NCBI GenBank assembly: GCA_947505915.1
Contig: CANNNH010000096.1
Location: 1 to 6,076 of the forward strand
DNA from: Comamonadaceae bacterium
GTDB lineage: Bacteria; Pseudomonadota; Gammaproteobacteria; Burkholderiales; Burkholderiaceae
Length of the DNA stretch: 6,076 bases
Direction: 5' to 3'
Shown: positions 1 through 5,749 of the stretch, piece after piece
How positions within the stretch are numbered: the stretch's first letter is position 1
Layout of the letters: each line of letters begins with the position of its first letter
Notes under the pieces: generated by a model
Database searches by the model: none
The model's input: the letters and a program-made list of their open reading frames with translations, nothing else
What the model was told of the DNA's origin: nothing
Made by a program: the position numbers and the translations under genes

Positions 1-395
1 AACTGAGCGCCGTAAACCACGCCTTCGACACGGGCGCGAAAGTTATCGCTGATCACGGTCATGTCGGCCACGGTGGTGGTTGCGTCCAGTTGCTGGCCAT
101 AAACCTGCTCGGTCAGAGAGCGGTAAGCGTCGAGCTTGGAGGCGCGAATGGCCAACAAACGCTGCTGCGAGGGGTTTTTGCTGTTTTGCACGCTGATCAC
201 CGAGTAGCCTGTGGCGACAAAGGTTTCGCGTTTTTCCATCATCGGCGAGACCATGGAAACTGGCGGCTTGGCCGGGGCGGCCTCTGCGGCACCAGGTGGC
301 ATGTTCACCGTGGTGTCGACTTTCATGGGAAAGCCCTGGCAGGCTTGGAGCAGCACCACACCGCACAACGACAAAATGCTGGAAATATGTTTCAT
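1..395 (-). CDS. LPP20-family flagellar lipoprotein (FlgP-like), C-terminus beyond window
   Basis: The frame reads from an ATG at 395-393 to the window edge, giving 131 complete codons without a stop. The N-terminus is a classic lipoprotein signal: short basic start (MKH), hydrophobic stretch, then a lipobox Leu16-Gln17-Ala18-Cys19, so Cys19 would be lipidated. Gln follows the Cys, which by the usual +2 rule favours the outer membrane. A Pro/Ala-rich linker (about residues 33-50) leads into a domain with the conserved pattern of LPP20/FlgP proteins: a 'TGYSVIS' strand, 'LLAIRASKLDAYRSL' helix and 'EQVYG', then a threonine-rich strand. FlgP in Vibrio is part of an outer-membrane-associated basal disk; a similar role here is inference from family and flagellar context. 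A Shine-Dalgarno GAGG (404-407) lies 8 bases before the ATG. The gene is the first behind a strong sigma-28 promoter. An alternative is a generic LPP20 lipoprotein not tied to the motor. Confidence 0.82.
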   Translation of the reverse strand, partial: MKHISSILSLCGVVLLQACQGFPMKVDTTVNMPPGAAEAAPAKPPVSMVSPMMEKRETFVATGYSVISVQNSKNPSQQRLLAIRASKLDAYRSLTEQVYGQQLDATTTVADMTVISDNFRARVEGVVYGAQ

Positions 396-424
396 GGCCA
401 CATCCTCTTGAGTGAAATATCGCA

Positions 425-442
425 GGTTCAATTGACAGAACC
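425..442. repeat. short inverted repeat in the lipoprotein gene leader
   Basis: GGTTC (425-429) and GAACC (438-442) form a perfect 5-bp dyad with an 8-base spacer, followed directly by another GGTT (444-447). It would lie in the 5' leader of the FlgP-like gene, between the sigma-28 promoter and the ribosome binding site. It could be a weak leader hairpin or chance; no function is assigned. Confidence 0.3.
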
Positions 443-466
443 AGGTTGTTAACAGGGTCCTCTCTC

Positions 467-493
467 AGATCGGCATCAAGTGGGCAAGCTTTA
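467..493 (-). promoter_or_regulatory. sigma-28 (FliA) promoter of the FlgP-like lipoprotein gene
   Basis: On the minus strand the sequence reads TAAAGCTT (486-493), 11 bases, then GCCGATCT (467-474). The enterobacterial FliA consensus is TAAAGTTT-N11-GCCGATAA, so the match is 7 of 8 and 6 of 8 with exact spacing. The start of transcription would fall near 460, leaving a leader of about 65 bases. FliA is encoded in this same window, which fits late-class expression of this gene. This is the best promoter in the window. Confidence 0.82.
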
Positions 494-592
494 CACCCCA
501 GCCTCAGACAATCTCTGGTATCGAATACTTTTGTGGACTTGCATGTTGGGCGTGGATGAACACAATGAAATGATTCACGATTTTTAGAGCCC

Positions 593-1702
593 ATGGTCAC
601 CCATTACATCGGTCACAGCGAAGCCGCCAATGCCCTGCGCGAAATGGTTTCGGCCGTGGCCCCATCCAACGCCACCGTGCTGATCACCGGCGAAAGCGGT
701 ACCGGCAAAGAGGTACTGGCGCGCATGCTGCACGAGCAGTCCGACCGCACTGGCGGGAACTTTGTGCCTATTAATTGCGGTGCCATCCCCGCAGAGTTGA
801 TGGAAAGTGAACTTTTCGGTCACCGCAAGGGGGCCTTCACCGGGGCTGTGGCCGACCGCATTGGCCGCTTTGAGCTGGCCCATGGTGGGACCTTGTTTCT
901 GGACGAAATTGGTGACATGTCTTTGGACATGCAGGTCAAATTGCTGCGCGTGTTGCAAGAGCGCAGTGTGGACCCTGTGGGGTCCACACGACAGGTGGAC
1001 ATCGATGTGCGTGTCATTGCCGCCACACACCGCGATTTAGAGTCAGAAATTTCAGCTGGCCGGTTTCGCGAAGATTTGTACTACCGCCTGAACGTGATTC
1101 CGCTGGTCACCCCCTCTTTGCGCGAGCGCGCCAGCGATGTGCCCATGTTGTTGCAACACTTTGCCAAGCGCTTTGCGGTGCGCGGGGCCAACCCGGTGCG
1201 CTTTCGCCTGGATTTTTTAGAGGCATTGCAAACCTATGGCTGGCCCGGCAATGTGCGAGAGTTGTCCAATTTGGTCGATCGCTTCAGCACCTTGTACGCG
1301 GGCAAAGAGTTGGACTTGCGCACCATTCCATTGAGTTTGCTGCCCAAAGGCTTGCACCCCTTGCGGGCCAACCTCTCACCTGCGCCGCTGAACCGCGTGG
1401 AGACCTTGTCCCCCCCGGCCACCGATGCCTTTGGCTTGCCCGAGGGCTTGCTGGAGATAGACGACCAGCCCACCTTGGAAGACCGCGAGGTGGAAAACAG
1501 CAGCATGCTGGCCCAGGGCCTGCCGCAGCTGCCACCCGATGGCATCTCGCTCAAAGAGCGCTTGGCCGACATTGAACGCAGCATGATCGAGCAAGCCCTG
1601 CAACGCAGCCAAGGCAATGTGTCACGCACAGCCAAATTGCTCAATTTGCAACGCACGACCTTGATCGAAAAAATCAATAAATATGAGCTGAAATACGGAT
1701 AA
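593..1702 (+). CDS. FleQ/FlrA-like sigma-54-dependent activator without N-terminal domain
   Basis: A 369-residue bacterial enhancer-binding protein. It starts at the AAA+ domain: Walker A GESGTGKE (33-40), the sigma-54-contacting GAFTGA loop (80-85), Walker B LFLDEIGD (101-108), an arginine-rich '[12 protein letters not shown]' segment (157-168) and the sensor II motif WPGNVREL (217-224). After a poorly conserved linker (about 250-315), a Fis-type helix-turn-helix occupies about 320-365. The '[13 protein letters not shown]' and '[14 protein letters not shown]' segments resemble FleQ/FlrA, master activators of polar flagellar genes. The usual N-terminal receiver-like domain of about 120-140 residues is missing, together with the linker where FleQ has its LFRS c-di-GMP-binding motif. 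A stop at 566-568 in the same frame rules out a longer form. The ATG at 593 has only a poor ribosome binding site, but the next ATG (codon 18) would cut into the AAA+ fold. It is divergent from the FlgP-like gene and convergent with motB. Its precise target genes are unknown. Confidence 0.9.
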   Translation: MVTHYIGHSEAANALREMVSAVAPSNATVLITGESGTGKEVLARMLHEQSDRTGGNFVPINCGAIPAELMESELFGHRKGAFTGAVADRIGRFELAHGGTLFLDEIGDMSLDMQVKLLRVLQERSVDPVGSTRQVDIDVRVIAATHRDLESEISAGRFREDLYYRLNVIPLVTPSLRERASDVPMLLQHFAKRFAVRGANPVRFRLDFLEALQTYGWPGNVRELSNLVDRFSTLYAGKELDLRTIPLSLLPKGLHPLRANLSPAPLNRVETLSPPATDAFGLPEGLLEIDDQPTLEDREVENSSMLAQGLPQLPPDGISLKERLADIERSMIEQALQRSQGNVSRTAKLLNLQRTTLIEKINKYELKYG

Positions 1703-1740
1703 CAGGCTGGGCTGCCGAACCCTGCGGCCCATGACCCCAC

Positions 1741-1769
1741 AAAAAAGCGGGCCTGAAGCCCGCTTTTTT
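1741..1769. terminator. bidirectional intrinsic terminator between the activator gene and motB
   Basis: AAAAAAGCGGGC (1741-1752), loop CTGAA, GCCCGCTTTTTT (1758-1769): a perfect 12-bp stem whose GC-rich core is flanked by an A-tract and a T-tract. It works in both directions, 38 bases after the activator stop and 21 bases after the motB stop, where the two convergent genes meet. Confidence 0.95.
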
Positions 1770-1790
1770 CATCCACACCCCAGGCCCGCA

Positions 1791-2750
1791 TCACGGGTCT
1801 TGGTATTGAACGGTGATGCTCATGCGCCGGTTGCGCGGGTCGCGCGGGTCTTTGGCATTGAAGGGGTCGGTATCGGCCACGCCTTCAATCTTTGAGAAAC
1901 GGCTCTCTTTGATGCCATTTTTCTCCAACATTTTGCGCGTGGCCTCGGCCCGCTCGGCCGACAGCGACCAGTTGTTGCGCCCCTCGGCGTTTTGAAAGGG
2001 CACGGCGTCGGTGTGTCCGCGAATGGCAATTTTGTTGGGCATATCGGCCAAGGATGCGGCCACCTCGTTGATCAAGGCCTGGGCCCGGCCCTGCATGGAC
2101 ACCTGGCCACTGGGGAACATGGCAAAGTCGGCTTTGTCAATGATTTCAATGCGCAAACCGTCTTTTTCACGGGTGATGGACACCTGCTCTTTGAGGTTTT
2201 CCAGTTTTTTGTTCTCGGACAATTTTTGCTTGAGTTCTTTTTCCAGCTTGTCAAAGTTGGCTTGATCGGCCTCGGCAGCGATCTGTTTCTTTTGCTCGGG
2301 CGTGAGTTTGTCCGGGTCGGCATTTTCGTTTTCGTTCTCTGGGCCGGGCTCGGTGTCAGGGTTGGGGCCGCCCTCTGAGCGCGGGGTCAAACGCTCGAGC
2401 AAGCCAGTTTGCTTGGCGGAATAAGGAAAACCATCGGGATCGATGATGGATCGCCCACCCAAAATGCCGTTGGAGCCCGCCAATTGGCCAATGGCAATCA
2501 GGCTTTGCGAGGTGGGCTTGAAATAGTCGGCAATGCTTTTGCGCTGGTCGTCGGTCGAGGCGCCCAGCAACCACATCAACAAGAAGAAGGCCATCATGGC
2601 CGTCATCATGTCGGCCAGGGCGATCTTCCAAGCACCGCCATGGGCGCCGCCGTGGCCATCGTCCATCACCTTTTTGATGATGATGACGGGCGCGGGCGAC
2701 TCGGCCGGTGCGGCCTCGCCTTCGGGCTTTTTCTCTGCCTCCGTCGCCAT
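1791..2750 (-). CDS. motB: flagellar stator protein MotB
   Basis: A 319-residue stator subunit that anchors the motor to peptidoglycan and carries the proton-binding aspartate. A charged Pro/Ala-rich cytoplasmic N-terminus (1-40) precedes the single transmembrane helix 'WKIALADMMTAMMAFFLLMWLLG' region (41-63). Asp47 matches the ion-binding Asp32 of E. coli MotB. The plug-like amphipathic segment follows (about 68-80). Residues about 125-190 are a charged linker with an ENENEN run and Lys/Glu-rich, probably coiled-coil, sequence. The OmpA-like peptidoglycan-binding domain (about 198-316) has GHTDAVPF (245-252), NNWSLSAERA (259-268) and the terminal NRRM segment. The start at 2750 overlaps the motA stop in TAATG, with a Shine-Dalgarno GAGG (2757-2760) six bases upstream inside motA. 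It is the last gene of the cluster before the terminator. Confidence 0.98.
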   Translation of the reverse strand: MATEAEKKPEGEAAPAESPAPVIIIKKVMDDGHGGAHGGAWKIALADMMTAMMAFFLLMWLLGASTDDQRKSIADYFKPTSQSLIAIGQLAGSNGILGGRSIIDPDGFPYSAKQTGLLERLTPRSEGGPNPDTEPGPENENENADPDKLTPEQKKQIAAEADQANFDKLEKELKQKLSENKKLENLKEQVSITREKDGLRIEIIDKADFAMFPSGQVSMQGRAQALINEVAASLADMPNKIAIRGHTDAVPFQNAEGRNNWSLSAERAEATRKMLEKNGIKESRFSKIEGVADTDPFNAKDPRDPRNRRMSITVQYQDP

Positions 2751-3613
2751 TACTTGCCTCGCATGCCGTCAAAGACCTCGGCAAACGTGGGTTGGTTGTG
2801 GTGGCTGACACAAGCGCGTGCGGCTTCGATGATCAAAGGCATGGGGTGGCCGTGCAAGGTTCCAATGATGATTTGCTTGACCACTTTGGGCATTTCGCCT
2901 TCTTCGTCAATGACCTGGGTGAAGCGCGAGGCAAAGGGTTCAACAATGCCGTATGCCAAGAACACGCCCAAAAATGTACCCACCAGGGCCGAGCCGATCA
3001 GGCCGCCGAGCACCGGCGGAGGTTGGTCGATGGCGCCCATGGTCTTCACCACACCCAACACGCAGGCCACAATGCCCAGCGCGGGCAAGGCACCGGCCAG
3101 GGTGGCCAAGGCGCCCGAGTATTTGAGTTCGTTGTGGTGATGCAGTTTGATCGCTGCGTCCATCACATCCTCCACCGCATAGGGGCTGAGGTTGCTGGAC
3201 GACACCACCATCAAGCGCACGGTGTTGCAAATCAAGTCGAGCAAATCATGGTCGTGCAAGATCGGAGGATGTTCGCCAAATATGGCACTGGCCTCGGGGT
3301 TTTCGATGTGCGCCTCCAGCGCCACCGCACCCTCGGTTTTGAGCGTTTTCATGATCTTGGCCACCAACAGCATGACGGCCAAATAGTCTTCTTTTTTGTA
3401 CTTCGGGCCCTTGATCACCCGGCCAAAACCACCAAAGGCACCTTTGAGAATCACACCGCTGTTGCCGGTGATCATGCCGCCAATACCAGCGCCGCCAATG
3501 ATGAACATTTCATAAGGTGCGGCCTTGATGATGGGCGCCAAGGATCCACCCGCAATGATGAAGCCCCCGAATACACAAATCATCAACACAACCAAGCCAA
3601 CAATAGCAACCAT
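2750..3613 (-). CDS. motA: flagellar stator protein MotA
   Basis: A 287-residue inner-membrane proton-channel subunit that forms the stator with MotB and pushes on FliG. Four hydrophobic segments are visible at about 2-22, 35-55, 168-190 and 200-222, with the large cytoplasmic loop between the second and third. The family's functional residues align: Pro177 and Pro226 correspond to E. coli Pro173 and Pro222, and Glu100 to Glu98. The position of E. coli Arg90 is Lys92, a conservative charge swap. The 'HIENPEASAIF' segment after Glu100 is typical. A Shine-Dalgarno GGAG (3620-3623) lies six bases before the ATG. Stop and motB start overlap by one base, which suggests coupled synthesis. A sigma-28-like promoter lies about 50 bases upstream of the start codon. 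Confidence 0.98.
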   Translation of the reverse strand: MVAIVGLVVLMICVFGGFIIAGGSLAPIIKAAPYEMFIIGGAGIGGMITGNSGVILKGAFGGFGRVIKGPKYKKEDYLAVMLLVAKIMKTLKTEGAVALEAHIENPEASAIFGEHPPILHDHDLLDLICNTVRLMVVSSSNLSPYAVEDVMDAAIKLHHHNELKYSGALATLAGALPALGIVACVLGVVKTMGAIDQPPPVLGGLIGSALVGTFLGVFLAYGIVEPFASRFTQVIDEEGEMPKVVKQIIIGTLHGHPMPLIIEAARACVSHHNQPTFAEVFDGMRGK

Positions 3614-3637
3614 CTAACTCTCCAAACAAGCGGCACG

Positions 3638-3655
3638 ACCCAGGGAAACCTGGGT
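3638..3655 (-). repeat. hairpin in the motA leader
   Basis: ACCCAGG (3638-3644), a 4-base loop, then CCTGGGT (3649-3655) form a perfect 7-bp stem. It lies between the proposed motA sigma-28 promoter and its ribosome binding site. If transcription starts near 3657 as predicted, the stem-loop sits almost at the 5' end of the motAB mRNA. There is no U-tract after it on either strand, so it does not look like an ordinary terminator. Confidence 0.6.
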
Positions 3656-3663
3656 AACGCACC

Positions 3664-3690
3664 TTATCAAAGCGCGCAAGGGCGAGATTA
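3664..3690 (-). promoter_or_regulatory. candidate sigma-28 promoter of motAB
   Basis: On the minus strand TAATCTCG (3683-3690), 11 bases, TTTGATAA (3664-3671). Against TAAAGTTT-N11-GCCGATAA the -10 element keeps GATAA (5 of 8) and the -35 element keeps TAA and one T (4 of 8), with exact spacing. motAB are sigma-28 genes in many bacteria. The -35 element partly overlaps one arm of the long inverted repeat at 3688-3740. Confidence 0.5.
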
Positions 3691-3740
3691 ACTGATATTT
3701 CCGCCGTTTGGCCCGATTGCCTGGCGGTTGTATCAGTTAA
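3688..3740. repeat. long nested inverted repeat spanning the fliS stop codon
   Basis: TTAACTGATA (3688-3697) and TATCAGTTAA (3731-3740) are perfect 10-bp inverted repeats. Inside them, in the same register, CCGCC (3701-3705) pairs with GGCGG (3723-3727), separated from the outer arms by a 3x3 internal loop. The fliS stop (3733-3735) lies in one outer arm. No T-tract follows on the minus strand, so a normal intrinsic terminator is unlikely. It may be an mRNA 3'-end or processing structure between fliS and motA, or an operator overlapping the motA -35 element. Confidence 0.7.
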
Positions 3741-4155
3741 GCAAAGCGCTCGCGCGGGGTGAAGCGGGAATCAAATCGGGCACGCCTTCCCAGGCGGAAC
3801 GGATTTCATTCATCAAACCAAAAATCTCTTCCAATGCATCCAAATCATTGCGGGCATTGACATGCAACAAACGGCGGGTGACATAGCCATACAACTCATT
3901 GAGGTTGTTGGCCAAATCGCCGCCACGCTCAAAGTCGAGGGCGCCTTGCAAGCCAATCACAATGCGGCTGGCGCGGGCGATGCTTTTGCCTTTTTCGACG
4001 ATGGCACCGTTTTGAATATGGCCTTTGGTGGCAGCCAAGCTCTCCAAGAGGCCGTCAAACAACATTTGAATGAGCTGAGCGCCATTGGCCGATGCCACGC
4101 CCGTGGTGACTTTGACATCGCCATAGGAGGCTATGGCTTTTTGATTGGCTCGCAT
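3733..4155 (-). CDS. fliS: flagellin export chaperone FliS
   Basis: A 140-residue cytoplasmic chaperone, the usual FliS length, that binds the C-terminus of newly made flagellin and keeps it unpolymerised until export. The family signature is clear: a Tyr at 11, a 'VKVTTGVASANGAQLIQMLFDGLL' segment (14-37), 'KGKSIARASRIVIGLQGALDFERGG' (55-79), 'LANNLNELYGYVTRRLLHVN' (81-100), and the 'EIRSAW' end of the last helix (117-122). The helical bundle is followed by a short Pro/Ala/Ser tail. AGGAG (4165-4169) lies nine bases before the ATG. fliS usually follows fliC and fliD. Here it follows an unknown gene instead and precedes motAB, so flagellin and cap genes must lie elsewhere. Confidence 0.96.
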   Translation of the reverse strand: MRANQKAIASYGDVKVTTGVASANGAQLIQMLFDGLLESLAATKGHIQNGAIVEKGKSIARASRIVIGLQGALDFERGGDLANNLNELYGYVTRRLLHVNARNDLDALEEIFGLMNEIRSAWEGVPDLIPASPRASALLN

Positions 4156-4192
4156 CTGAATCTACTCCTGAATTCGTTGAGGGACATGAGCA

Positions 4193-4219
4193 GATTCGGT
4201 CTCAGCGGCCAGAACTTGA
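4193..4219 (-). promoter_or_regulatory. weak candidate sigma-28 promoter of fliS
   Basis: On the minus strand TCAAGTTC (4212-4219), 11 bases, ACCGAATC (4193-4200). The -35 element matches the FliA consensus at 6 of 8 positions and the -10 at 4 of 8, with exact spacing. It sits in the 89-base gap before fliS, which the ATGA-coupled genes upstream do not show. The -10 is poor, so this may be chance. Confidence 0.35.
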
Positions 4220-4244
4220 GCCAAACAGGCAGGTGCAATCGTGT

Positions 4245-5000
4245 TCATGCGGGCACCGGTTTGGCTTGGATGGGCAGGCTTTGTCCCAGGGTCACCGGTT
4301 CGATGACTTCGGGCTCAGGCTCTGGGGACAAAGGCTGCGCCGGGGCATCAGGGACCGCCACGTTGGCTTGCGCTTCCACAGGCAGGTCTGCTGCTGGCAT
4401 GGCATCTGTGGGGTTGGCGCCATCGGCAGCGACCGCTTCCTCCGGTGCACCTGGATCAATCGGCTCCATCAAAATCCGCGAGAACGGATCTTTCAGCTCC
4501 AGACCGGCTCTGGCATACAGCATCACACACACCTGATCGAGGGTTTGCTGAACGCGCAAGCGCTCGGCGGGTTTGTTTTGGGCGTGGTCTACGCCACATT
4601 GGTACAGGCTGGACAAATGGTGCAAGGGCATCCATGACTCGACCGAACCCCGCGGCGTGGGGATCATGCGGTTGTTGACCGGCACACCGGCGCGGCCTTC
4701 GCGCTGATCGGTCACCCCTTGCAAAAAAGTATGCTCAATGTGCTGCCTGAGCACAGGCTCGTAATGGGGCTTGAGGTCTTGCACCAACTTGGGGTCAAAA
4801 CCGGGCAAGGGAATACCGCTCATGGCGTCCCACAAGGCTTTGCCCACCAACTCCCCAAACAGGCCATCGCTGTAAGCGGGCTCGGTGGCGTCTTGGGATT
4901 GCCGCTGGTAAATGATGTTGATTTTGTCAACCAGATACAGCACCAAAATCACCAAGAGCAACACGCCCCAAGCCAGAAAGAGTTGGAAAAAACTGCTCAT
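4245..5000 (-). CDS. unrecognised membrane-anchored protein in the flagellar operon
   Basis: I do not recognise this 251-residue protein. It begins with one strongly hydrophobic helix (about 5-24, ending LYLVDK). The residues before it are uncharged, while K26 and R33 follow it, so the positive-inside rule suggests the rest faces the cytoplasm. A soluble part (about 40-175) looks globular, with 'GLFGELVGKALWDAM', 'LVQDLKPHYEPVLRQHIEHTF' and a helical 'RVQQTLDQVCVMLYARAGLEL' segment. The last 75 residues (about 178-251) are low-complexity, rich in Pro, Ala and Glu, probably disordered. Its ATG overlaps the fliA stop (ATGA), so it is probably coupled to fliA, and fliS follows 89 bases later. 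Real coding is supported by the tight overlap, the length and a composition like its neighbours. A role in flagellar assembly or regulation is inferred only from position. Confidence 0.85.
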   Translation of the reverse strand: MSSFFQLFLAWGVLLLVILVLYLVDKINIIYQRQSQDATEPAYSDGLFGELVGKALWDAMSGIPLPGFDPKLVQDLKPHYEPVLRQHIEHTFLQGVTDQREGRAGVPVNNRMIPTPRGSVESWMPLHHLSSLYQCGVDHAQNKPAERLRVQQTLDQVCVMLYARAGLELKDPFSRILMEPIDPGAPEEAVAADGANPTDAMPAADLPVEAQANVAVPDAPAQPLSPEPEPEVIEPVTLGQSLPIQAKPVPA

Positions 5001-5749
5001 GATGTGACACGCCGAATCATGCCGCCACCGTTGGGCTCAACTTGCAAGGTGCCACGCAGCTTTTTCACCACAGCTGACAAAATTTGGCTGATGCGCGACT
5101 CGCTCACACCCAAAACTTCACCAATCTCTTTCAAATTCAGCTCTTCCACGTAATACAGCTGCATCACGGTTTGCTCGCGTTCGGGCAAATCGGCAATCGC
5201 CGCTGTCACGGCATCCATGAACTCGGCCTCTTCGACCATCACATCGGGCTGGTGCGACGCTTCATCGGCAATGCCCATGACCTCTTCGGTGACCACTTCC
5301 AAGGAATAGGTTTCAAAGCGGCGGGCTTTGCCGCGTTCGCGCTGAAATTCTTCTAAGTCTTTGCCCATGAATTCGGCAATTTCAGATTCCGTCGGGTTGC
5401 GGCCCAATTCACTGGCCAGCACATGCAAGCCTTCGTTGTGTTCTTTGTTGAAGGCCACCGCTGAACGGGGCAAAAAGGACAAGCGCCGAACCTCATCGAG
5501 CATGGCACCACGCACCCGGCTGTGGGCGAAGTTTTCGAACTCCACCCCCTTGGCGGGGTCGTAGGCTTTGGAGGCTTCCAACAAACCCAGCATGCCGACT
5601 TGGATCAACTCGTCGAGTTCCATGAAGGCCGGCACCCGGGCTTTGAGGTGTATGGCAACGCGCTTGACCAGACCCAAATGGGCCAACACCAATTCATCGC
5701 CTTTGGGCTGGCATTGCTGGTACAGGGCTACAGGGGAAAGGGCTCTCAT
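4997..5749 (-). CDS. fliA: flagellar RNA polymerase sigma factor FliA (sigma-28)
   Basis: A 250-residue sigma factor that directs RNA polymerase to late flagellar promoters and is normally held inactive by FlgM until the hook is complete. Region 2 spans about 20-95: 'HLGLVKRVAIHLKARVPAFM', 'ELDELIQVGMLGLLEA', 'YDPAKGVEFENFAHSRVRGAMLDEVR' and 'FLPRS'. Region 3 follows (about 105-160, 'ELGRNPTESEIAEFMG'). Region 4 (about 185-236) has 'LPEREQTVMQLYYVEELNLKEIGEVLGVSESRISQI', almost the same as in enteric FliA. I chose the ATG at 5749 because it overlaps the flhG stop in ATGA and has a GGAGG just upstream. The in-frame ATG at 5836 would add 29 unconserved residues and overlap flhG by 91 bases. Its own stop overlaps the next gene. 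At least one good sigma-28 promoter lies in this window. Confidence 0.97.
   Translation of the reverse strand: MRALSPVALYQQCQPKGDELVLAHLGLVKRVAIHLKARVPAFMELDELIQVGMLGLLEASKAYDPAKGVEFENFAHSRVRGAMLDEVRRLSFLPRSAVAFNKEHNEGLHVLASELGRNPTESEIAEFMGKDLEEFQRERGKARRFETYSLEVVTEEVMGIADEASHQPDVMVEEAEFMDAVTAAIADLPEREQTVMQLYYVEELNLKEIGEVLGVSESRISQILSAVVKKLRGTLQVEPNGGGMIRRVTS

Larger units (their letters stand above)
396..592. other. divergent intergenic region between lipoprotein and activator genes
   Basis: This 197-base gap holds the minus-strand sigma-28 promoter and leader dyad listed separately. For the plus-strand activator no convincing sigma-70 promoter was found. A TTGACA at 432-437 has no -10 hexamer at a usual distance, and TTGCAT (539-544) with CACAAT (561-566) is only a weak pair. 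The activator's frame has a stop at 566-568, and the other reading frames carry no recognisable receiver-domain sequence. Confidence 0.6.

Noticed and set aside
432..437. TTGACA as the -35 of a sigma-70 promoter for the activator
   Set aside because: No TATAAT-like hexamer lies 16-18 bases downstream; the nearest AT-rich hexamer is only about 10 bases away.
472..485. Plus-strand GG-N10-GC resembling a sigma-54 -24/-12 promoter before the activator gene
   Set aside because: Only the GG and GC and a few neighbouring bases match (cGGCAT then GGGC rather than TGGCAC then TTGC), and the bases belong to the much better minus-strand sigma-28 promoter.
43..600. Minus-strand 185-codon open frame across the lipoprotein gene and the intergenic region
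   Set aside because: It has no recognisable domain, is rich in His, Arg and Cys as out-of-frame readings often are, and overlaps the lipoprotein frame that has a signal peptide, lipobox and good ribosome binding site.
1234..1794. Minus-strand 186-codon open frame opposite the activator's C-terminus
   Set aside because: It runs through the terminator and opposite a conserved helix-turn-helix and has no family resemblance, so it is a shadow.
2708..3691. Plus-strand 327-codon open frame opposite motA
   Set aside because: It is the complement of motA, with a His/Gln/Gly-rich composition and no domain; motA on the other strand is unmistakable.
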